The translations under genes were made by a program, and so were the position numbers. Of a stretch of DNA of 64,000 bases, positions 59,101-64,000 are shown in pieces. Under the pieces are notes generated by a model. The model ran no database searches and was not told the DNA's origin. It saw only the letters and a program-made list of their open reading frames with translations. Location of the stretch: NCBI GenBank assembly GCA_900542935.1, contig UQPN01000007.1, forward strand, positions 27,935 through 91,934, in the 5' to 3' direction. Each line of letters starts with the position of its first letter. Within the stretch, counting starts at the first letter, position 1. The stretch comes from an uncultured Eubacteriales bacterium. Its GTDB lineage: Bacteria; Bacillota; Clostridia; Christensenellales; Borkfalkiaceae.

Positions 59101-60720
59101 TATCAGCGCGTGATTACGGCAAAATACGGCGGCGGCGCCAGCGGAACAAACGGCGATTTTATAATGACCGGCAACGGCAAATATGCGGCAAACCCGCTTG
59201 CGGACGGCGATTCGTATACGCTGGGCGTGCTTGGTACGGCAAAGAATTTCGTGGCGGGCGTACGCATTAAAAACGCTTCGAAAAAGGAAGCCGGTATAGG
59301 TATTCAGTTGGGTGCAGCCGCTCAGAACCTGTTGTTTATCAAAACGGGCGACGATAAGCTTGTGCAGCTCTATTCGTGGACGGGCGGCTGGTATTCTGCG
59401 GGCGCGGTTGATTTTTCGGGCGCGGACGCAAACGATTACGAATTTACGCTTGTACGCTACGAAGGCAGAATCGGCGCGTTTGTCAACGGCAGATATATCG
59501 CGGGCTGGAGTGGCGAAATTACGGGCAGCGCGGGCGGCGGCTATAATATCGACGCGCTCGGCGAAGGAAAAATCGGCTTGCTTCTCCGAGGCAGAGGCAC
59601 GGGCGTAACGTTCGAAGAATATTTCTTCACGCCCGGCGACGAAGCGGCGAAAACGTATCTTGTCCGCACGGCGACGGTAGCGGAAATGAACGAGGCGGAC
59701 GGCGAACTGATTTCCGTTGCGGGAATCGGCGAAAACGGCGAAACGTACCTCGGCGAAAAAATCACGCTGAAACTTCGCCCCGCGGCAGGCAAAAGCATGG
59801 CTGTGCTTGTAAATAACGAACGGATTTCCCCCGTTACTTCGTCGGACGGCGTATACACGTATACGTTCGCCGTAAAGGAAAACACGGCGGTGTCGTTTGA
59901 AACGAAAAGCGTGTACAAAGTGAGCGGTACTTTGCCCGAGGAGCTGAAAAACGCCGCAATGTACGTGATCGATGAAAACGGCGAAAGTTATTTCGCCGAA
60001 AACGCGGTGAGCGGCGATACCTTTGAAATTTATCTGTCGGACGGAACGTATCTGCTTGCGTTTACGGGCGAAACGCGCGAAGGCGTGATCACGACGGAAG
60101 TGCGCGGCGCGGCGGCGGAAAATCTGCGGCTTGAAATCACCTACGCAAAGGTTACGGTAGCCACGCCGGGCGGCAAGGGCACGGAAGCGGGTACGCGCGG
60201 TACGTGGACGAAAACGGCAAACGGCGAATACACCGTGGAAGGGTTGCACGACGGTAACGCATTCACGATCGCGCAGCTTGGTAAAAGCGAAAACTTTATC
60301 GTAAGCGCAAAGATTAAAGGCGGCAGCGGCATGCAGGCGGGCTTCACATTGCTCACGGGCGGATCGACGCAGAATTTGCAGATTTTCAGAAATTCCGACG
60401 CCGCACGCAAATTTACCATGTATTCATGGGGCGCAAGTTGGATGAAAAGCGGCGTTCTCGATACGTCGGTTGCGTTCGACGAGAACGATTATACCATGAC
60501 GCTGATAAAATACGAGAATAAGTTGCGCTTGTATGTTAACAATGCGTATGTGATAACGTTTGAAGGCACAATCCAGGGAGTGGATATATCTTCGCTCGGC
60601 AGCGTTACGGTGGGCATGTCGCTCCGCGGAAAGTATAAAAAAACGGTGAAATTCTGCGACTGGAGTTATTCCGCCGCCGAAAGCGAAATTACAAAATATA
60701 TTTCCGAGCATAATGGCTAA
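56185..60720 (+). CDS. Giant CBM9-like and multi-lectin-module lipoprotein (1511 residues)
   Basis: Signal ends in FTAC with Cys25. Residues about 45-250 are a CBM9/DOMON-like module (DVFMKIDGELSETAYENRNW; MTMELFIPWRAMGL). A concanavalin-A-like module follows (about 265-440), then Gly/Ala-rich beta linkers, then three further lectin-like modules at about 630-805, 975-1152 and 1322-1511. Between them are two similar linkers starting VYRVSGTLP (about 895) and VYKVSGTLP (about 1242). The last module ends WSYSAAESEITKYIS, almost the same as the protein at 61069. No catalytic signature is seen, so it is probably a multivalent glycan-binding surface protein. GGGGGCGG precedes the start. Confidence 0.82.
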   Translation: MKNGLKKAMIAAVALCGIAAAFTACSKKQAEIQIDPALKEYDFNYGSTMPSNADVFMKIDGELSETAYENRNWFENYLSEDLDGTSAHIAVTTVTGEKGWYVAAKVYDTAIKYNGLLAATKNSTVSLYYALSSDYGNDNAVRRVFMDAGRVYGAASSNISLLEYAVKTQGEIGGVTSGMTMELFIPWRAMGLEEKPENADLIMMPAYFMQKGGMYRNICPLPYYPSSSAAYYLFDETGYAHADKEGALIGSAKNGHTKTGVWEEENVEKNEENGKITLSGTVRTEKSTYSKGYVKDLLAENFIFSATAKPLEGAYEATVGVSVGIPNGRRKLLSVRAENGSLSSKTRIAANYYADDYDGRNNVDAPLFRYTREKTLAEEGVRFTIVKEGAKIYGMADGNLIFAETISTASGKCFACLNARKIAAEFTDISYADYDGNAEGMNEALRELGLFRVSAESEGYGSISVDKAGALADGNVTFSVTPGAFWRFSALEINGEDKTADYIENAASYGRTMRYTLSGIQDDVRVKAVFEEYEGVTLKGKLSVAGAPENINLADAEFYAYTTDKNVLFADNVCTEEGDYTLELPVGAYEKILVRAGGYQNYFTAFADGSALIVPENGAENKNFTLKTRELTFNSYGSGASEWTYTGDNEYTVTGMNHGNAFTTANFGTAQDFMLSARIVSDGDVEAGIVLYGEHKGRRDYDVMLNIHTADMGIALYGWVPGWADGYFNTAYAQNKTYDNKDFLLTAARSGGALSVFINGELWKTYKGEISSALDFSKMGEMRVGLAVRGLKGATFSDCSFTTDKTEIDKLLFREAKLPAWDDSYGTLTVSGVENGMARLGDTVKITIACAEGKIVKVYANGSLISAGLKGDGVYEYYYTIGDEGVTFAYEAQNVYRVSGTLPAGLSGADLTVRNGDAEISYKNAGAVTGTEYSLSLADGTYDLVFTGKSLEGMIAGVTVNGAAVQANLEKAYQRVITAKYGGGASGTNGDFIMTGNGKYAANPLADGDSYTLGVLGTAKNFVAGVRIKNASKKEAGIGIQLGAAAQNLLFIKTGDDKLVQLYSWTGGWYSAGAVDFSGADANDYEFTLVRYEGRIGAFVNGRYIAGWSGEITGSAGGGYNIDALGEGKIGLLLRGRGTGVTFEEYFFTPGDEAAKTYLVRTATVAEMNEADGELISVAGIGENGETYLGEKITLKLRPAAGKSMAVLVNNERISPVTSSDGVYTYTFAVKENTAVSFETKSVYKVSGTLPEELKNAAMYVIDENGESYFAENAVSGDTFEIYLSDGTYLLAFTGETREGVITTEVRGAAAENLRLEITYAKVTVATPGGKGTEAGTRGTWTKTANGEYTVEGLHDGNAFTIAQLGKSENFIVSAKIKGGSGMQAGFTLLTGGSTQNLQIFRNSDAARKFTMYSWGASWMKSGVLDTSVAFDENDYTMTLIKYENKLRLYVNNAYVITFEGTIQGVDISSLGSVTVGMSLRGKYKKTVKFCDWSYSAAESEITKYISEHNG

Positions 60721-60862
60721 GCCTGAAAAAAGTCTTTTCCCCGATGAAGATTTGCCGTGCAAAAAGTTTTAAACAAAGGGCGGTTGCATTCCGGAACAGT
60801 CGGGCAGTAACATTTCCGTAAAAAACGGTCGGAAAATCCATTCAAAAAACAAAGCGATTTAT

Positions 60863-60878
60863 CGCGGCGTAAACCGCG
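60863..60878 (+). promoter_or_regulatory. Intercistronic hairpin before the small peptide gene (locus B)
   Basis: CGCGG and CCGCG pair across CGTAAA. It has almost the same sequence as the hairpin at 52464-52489 and lies 26 bp upstream of the AAAGGGAG of the peptide gene. Confidence 0.5.
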
Positions 60879-60910
60879 GTGAAAATAAAAGTTAAAGGGA
60901 GAATGTAGTA

Positions 60911-61048
60911 ATGGGAAAAAAACAGTATTCAAAACCTGCGCTGCAATGCGTGAGCATTGCAGCGGACGTGGTAACCACGTCGGGCGAAACAATGATCGGC
61001 TTTAAAACCGAGTGGATTGACGATCCGTCAAGAACGGTGGGAGAGTAA
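60911..61048 (+). CDS. 45-residue peptide paired with a large secreted protein (copy B)
   Basis: Starts MGKKQYSKPALQCVSIAAD, then VVTTSGE and ends FKTEWIDDPS..VGE. AAAGGGAG lies about 7 nt before the ATG. It matches the peptide at 37493 in length, in the Y..P start, the IA..D(V/L).(T/S)TS.E core and the W(I/L)D tail. It is 20 bp ahead of the secreted protein gene, so the two should be made from one mRNA. No signal peptide or cleavage motif is evident beyond the TSGE core. Confidence 0.78.
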   Translation: MGKKQYSKPALQCVSIAADVVTTSGETMIGFKTEWIDDPSRTVGE

Positions 61049-61068
61049 TCGTGAGGGAGGAAAAAACG

Positions 61069-63600
61069 ATGAAAAATAAAAAGAAGATTTTAAGTTGTAT
61101 TTCTCTGCTTGCGTTTGCTGCATTGGCGGCAGGGTTCGCAGGCGCGGGCGTAAGAGCAAACGCGGCGGAAACCGCAGGCGAAACGCAAAAGGCAAACGGC
61201 TTTTATATGGAAGCCGGCGCGTCCGTGCGGATAGACGGCAAAGCGGGCGTGCGCTTTCAAGCGTATCTTTCCGCCGATAAATACGCGGAACTGATCGAAA
61301 CGCCGCAGCAAGCGGGCAAAGATGTAAAAATATACGCGGTGGCAAATCGTTCGGATACGGGCGCAACGCTTGGCGCGACGAACGCCGTGCGGCAGGAAGT
61401 ATCGCTTCCCTTGCCCGACGAAAACGGCGGCTATACCTTGCAGGCGCGCGTTACTTACGACGAACTCGCCGCAGATACAATCAAAAAGGCGGCGGCGGTG
61501 GAAATTTCCGCACGTTACTACATAGTTACGGACGGCGAAGAGCAATCGGCTGTGGCGGCGGAAGAAAACGATAATTCCCGCAGCATGCGCGCCGTAGCGA
61601 ACGCGGCGCTTACAAAGGGCGAAGTGGAGAAAAACGCTGTTGAAAACTATCTCGGTAACGTAACAAAAGTATCTGACACAGGCAAAATGTACGTTTCCGA
61701 TATGCAGACGATCGATCTTTCCGGCGTGATCGGAAACGACGTTTCGGCGGCTTACGATACGGCGTATTTCGGCGCAAAGAAAGTAGGTACGGTGGCGAAG
61801 AATAAAGTCTCGCTGAATACGCCCGTTAAGGCGGAAATCGGCGAAGAATTTCCGCTTACGTTAATGGATAGCGAAAACAACGTGCTGAATACTTCGTTTG
61901 TATACGGGTACACAACGATTTCCGGCTCGGTGCAGGGCGCAAGCGGCACGGTAACGGCAACGACCGCGGTCGGCAAAACTTTCGCGGGCGAAATCACGGA
62001 CGAAAACGCCTACACGGTAGACGTGCTTGCAAACGAAACCTACAATCTGTATTTCGATTGCGGCAGCGACGCAACTGCCACGGACGGCATTTTAAACGGC
62101 GTAGCGGTGCAAACCGAAGCGGTTACGGCAAATCTCGATAAAACCTATGCGAAAGTAAAAGGCGTGAAGCACGGCAAAGGCACGGGCAATACCTACGGCG
62201 ATTGGACGAGAACGGCAAACGGCGAGTACACCGCGAAACAGCTTGCCGACGGCGACTCTTACACGCTCGGTGCGTTTGCCGAAGCGGAAGATTTCTACGT
62301 AAGCGCAAGGATTCAAGGAGGCAAAGGCAACTATGTCGGCGCGGGCGTGAATATCGTCGGCGACGATTTCGGCGATGATACGGCAAACAAAAATCTGCAA
62401 TTTTTCAAAATCAATTCGGATTCTTTTGTGCAGCTGTATTCCTGGGGACCCGGCGGATGGCAAAACGGTATTGAAGGCGGCGCGATGATCGTAAAAGACG
62501 GCAAATCCGCAGACGATTTCGTGTTTACGTTAATCCGCTACGAAAAGGCTTTTCACGTGTTTATTAACGGACATTTCGTCAAAACGTGGGAAAACACGGT
62601 GGAAGATAGTGGCAGAACAATCGATCTCACAAAAATCGGCACGGTAGTCCCGGGCATGTTGCTTCGCGGCAACTACGGCAGCACCGACGTGAGATTTTCG
62701 GAATGGGAATACACGTCCGATAAAACGGCGGTTGCGGAAAAGCTTGCGCTGGGCAGAATCGGCGGCACGGTAGAAGGCGGAAACGGCACGGTGACGGCAA
62801 CGCTTGTGGAAAACGGCGTAGAAACGAACGTGAAATATGCGGCGAAAATCACGAATAAAGCGTATTCGCTTTCGCTTACCGCGGGCAAAACGTACAATCT
62901 GTATTTTGATTGCGGCACAACGGACGGCATAATTCAGGGCGTAACGGCAACGAAGGAAGGCGTCACGGCAAATCTCGATAAAACCTACGCGAAAATCACG
63001 GTAGGTAAGCATGGGGATATGAGTGGCGATACAACTACTTCCGGCAATTGGGTACGGACGGCAAATAACGAGTACACTACATACGGAACGAATCACGAAA
63101 ACGCATATACAACTGCACAAATCGGCACCGGCGAAAAGTTTGTTGTGAGTGTGAGAATTAAGGGCGCGTCTAATATGCAGGCAGGGATTTCTTTGATTAC
63201 CGGCGGCTCAACACAAGATTTACAAATTTTCAGAAACGGTAAAGATACCGATAAAAAGTTCACCATATATTCGTGGGGGGCAGGTTGGGTTACTAGTGGA
63301 TTCGTAGCAGACGGCGTAGCTTATGATGTGAATGATTTCACACTTACACTTGTTTGGTATAATAAAGCATTAAAAATGTACATCAATAACGTATATTCGG
63401 CTACTTTCTCGGGAACGATAAAATCCGCATTGCCTTTTAATGGATCAAGCGTTACATCGGTAGATTTTAATGCGCTCGGCAGCGTTACGGTGGGTATGTC
63501 GCTCCGCGGCAAGTCTTCAAAAACGGTGAAATTCAGCGATTGGAGTTATTCCGCCGCCGAAAGCGACATCACCGAATATATTTCCGCTCATAATAGCTAA
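61069..63600 (+). CDS. Secreted lectin-like protein with ASVRID N-terminal domain (copy B)
   Basis: An 843-residue secreted protein; signal peptide ends near ANAAE, no lipobox. The N-terminal domain (about 45-205) starts GASVRIDGKAGVRFQ and ends RSMRAVANAALTKGEV, homologous to the domain at 37652. Two repeat units follow, each a beta linker (SGSVQGASGTVTATTA; GGTVEGGNGTVTATLV) plus a lectin-like module, at about 361-554 and 641-843. The final 38 residues are nearly identical to the end of the 1511-residue protein. The start is ATG 61069 with GGGAGG upstream; GTG 61051 is less likely. Probably glycan-binding. Confidence 0.8.
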   Translation: MKNKKKILSCISLLAFAALAAGFAGAGVRANAAETAGETQKANGFYMEAGASVRIDGKAGVRFQAYLSADKYAELIETPQQAGKDVKIYAVANRSDTGATLGATNAVRQEVSLPLPDENGGYTLQARVTYDELAADTIKKAAAVEISARYYIVTDGEEQSAVAAEENDNSRSMRAVANAALTKGEVEKNAVENYLGNVTKVSDTGKMYVSDMQTIDLSGVIGNDVSAAYDTAYFGAKKVGTVAKNKVSLNTPVKAEIGEEFPLTLMDSENNVLNTSFVYGYTTISGSVQGASGTVTATTAVGKTFAGEITDENAYTVDVLANETYNLYFDCGSDATATDGILNGVAVQTEAVTANLDKTYAKVKGVKHGKGTGNTYGDWTRTANGEYTAKQLADGDSYTLGAFAEAEDFYVSARIQGGKGNYVGAGVNIVGDDFGDDTANKNLQFFKINSDSFVQLYSWGPGGWQNGIEGGAMIVKDGKSADDFVFTLIRYEKAFHVFINGHFVKTWENTVEDSGRTIDLTKIGTVVPGMLLRGNYGSTDVRFSEWEYTSDKTAVAEKLALGRIGGTVEGGNGTVTATLVENGVETNVKYAAKITNKAYSLSLTAGKTYNLYFDCGTTDGIIQGVTATKEGVTANLDKTYAKITVGKHGDMSGDTTTSGNWVRTANNEYTTYGTNHENAYTTAQIGTGEKFVVSVRIKGASNMQAGISLITGGSTQDLQIFRNGKDTDKKFTIYSWGAGWVTSGFVADGVAYDVNDFTLTLVWYNKALKMYINNVYSATFSGTIKSALPFNGSSVTSVDFNALGSVTVGMSLRGKSSKTVKFSDWSYSAAESDITEYISAHNS

Positions 63601-63674
63601 ACCCGAAAAAGCTCTCCGCAAAAAAGGCTTCCCCCCGATTAAGATTTTCCTTGAAAAAGGCTTCTCCCCGGGGG

Positions 63675-63788
63675 GCGGGCATTGCCCGTTTCGTAACGCG
63701 GGCATCGCCCGTTTCATTACGGACTGTTTCAAACCGTTTGAAATTTTAATAACTGCCTTTGATATAGCCTTCCCCCGGGGGGGGGGGA
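63675..63788. repeat. Tandem 23-bp repeat and poly-G palindrome
   Basis: Two tandem units (63675-63697 and 63698-63720) of the form GCGGGCAT(T/C)GCCCGTTTC(G/A)T plus AC, each with a GGGCAT.GCCC dyad. Farther on, CTTCCCCC is followed by eleven G (63777-63787). TTCCCCCC and GGCTT blocks of the general palindromic repeat family lie at 63620-63670. The 249-bp gap 63601-63849 has no gene. Confidence 0.75.
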
Positions 63789-63849
63789 AGCTGTCAACGA
63801 ATCGGGTAATAGTCAACTCTATCAAACAATCAAAAGGAACGAAAAATTC

Positions 63850-64000
63850 ATGAATCGATCAGATCTTCACATACGCGATCCGTTTGTGCTGGTACACGAC
63901 GGAAAGTATTATCTTCTCGGCACCACGGGTGAGGATTCGTGGAGGAAAGGCAGCAATCTCGTTTTGTACGAATCGCGCGATCTCGAAAATTTTACCGAAA
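63850..64000 (+). CDS. GH43-family glycosidase, 5' part (runs off window)
   Basis: The first 50 residues start MNRSDLHIRDPFVLVHDG with Asp in RDPF as the expected general base. They continue KYYLLGTTGE and LYESRDLENFTE, typical of the first blade of GH43 enzymes. No signal peptide, so this third GH43 would be intracellular. AAAAGGAACG lies upstream of the ATG. The gene continues outside the window. Confidence 0.88.
   Translation, partial: MNRSDLHIRDPFVLVHDGKYYLLGTTGEDSWRKGSNLVLYESRDLENFTE

Noticed and set aside
58018..60249. 743-codon minus-strand open frame opposite the giant lipoprotein
   Set aside because: Mirror frame of a coherent, signal-peptide-bearing modular protein; no start site or recognisable domain.
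1..64000. tRNA, rRNA, transposase, integrase or phage genes
   Set aside because: None could be recognised by eye; a covariance-model scan would be needed to exclude a tRNA completely.

Overview
The window reads as a chromosomal piece of a Gram-positive anaerobe of the Bacillota, class Clostridia. Supporting signs are Shine-Dalgarno sites of the GGAGG type, lipoprotein signals, FeoA/FeoB, CdaA, MsmX-type sugar importers without their own ATPase, and abundant CCCCTCAT.../TTCCCC...GGGGAA palindromic repeats of a kind seen in gut Firmicutes. A gut Christensenellales-like lineage is my guess from overall style; no rRNA gene is present to test it. No tRNA, rRNA, CRISPR array, phage or transposase gene was recognised.

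Region 1 (1-24957) is mostly housekeeping. It holds a truncated amino-acid ABC importer, a YerC/TrpR-like regulator, a DUF559 nuclease-like gene bracketed by palindromic repeats, an XRE regulator, a ComEC channel without its nuclease domain, DNA polymerase III delta (holA), the c-di-AMP synthase cdaA followed by a 34-residue CdaR stub, an ACT-less aspartate kinase, an esterase, and tcdA. A minus-strand feoA-feoA-feoB-Cys-rich protein operon has a consensus promoter and inverted-repeat operator, with a DtxR-family regulator close by. Then come a WYL regulator, tyrS, a YigZ/IMPACT protein, and a CPA2 cation antiporter plus MgtC pair behind a structured leader RNA.

Region 2 (25495-48251) is a carbohydrate locus: ADP-ribosylglycohydrolase-like protein, GH3, a membrane protein, an AraC activator, a GH43 lipoprotein, a CBM9-like lipoprotein, two large lectin-like secreted proteins sharing an 801-bp identical block, a large solute-binding lipoprotein with two permeases, then SGNH hydrolase, GH1 and a DUF4965-type enzyme. 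Region 3 (48468-64000) repeats much of the same cast: AraC, nucleoside hydrolase, two permeases, solute-binding lipoprotein, GH43, a giant CBM9/lectin-like lipoprotein, a 45-residue peptide, a second lectin-like secreted protein, and the start of another GH43. Each locus probably binds a plant-type glycan, trims it at the surface, imports oligosaccharides with a shared ATPase coded elsewhere, and finishes hydrolysis inside the cell.

The most striking signal is upstream of tyrS. A consensus promoter places the transcription start exactly on the ATG of a 24-residue peptide with six Tyr codons. The RNA can switch between an 11-bp 1:2 stem, a 9-bp 2:3 antiterminator and a 3:4 terminator. This looks like a leaderless-leader-peptide tyrosine attenuator in place of the T-box normally expected for tyrS in this phylum. 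The same promoter-to-ATG geometry (7 nt from the -10 to the A of ATG) recurs at holA. A second undescribed theme is a small peptide gene of 45-47 codons placed directly ahead of each large secreted lectin-like protein.
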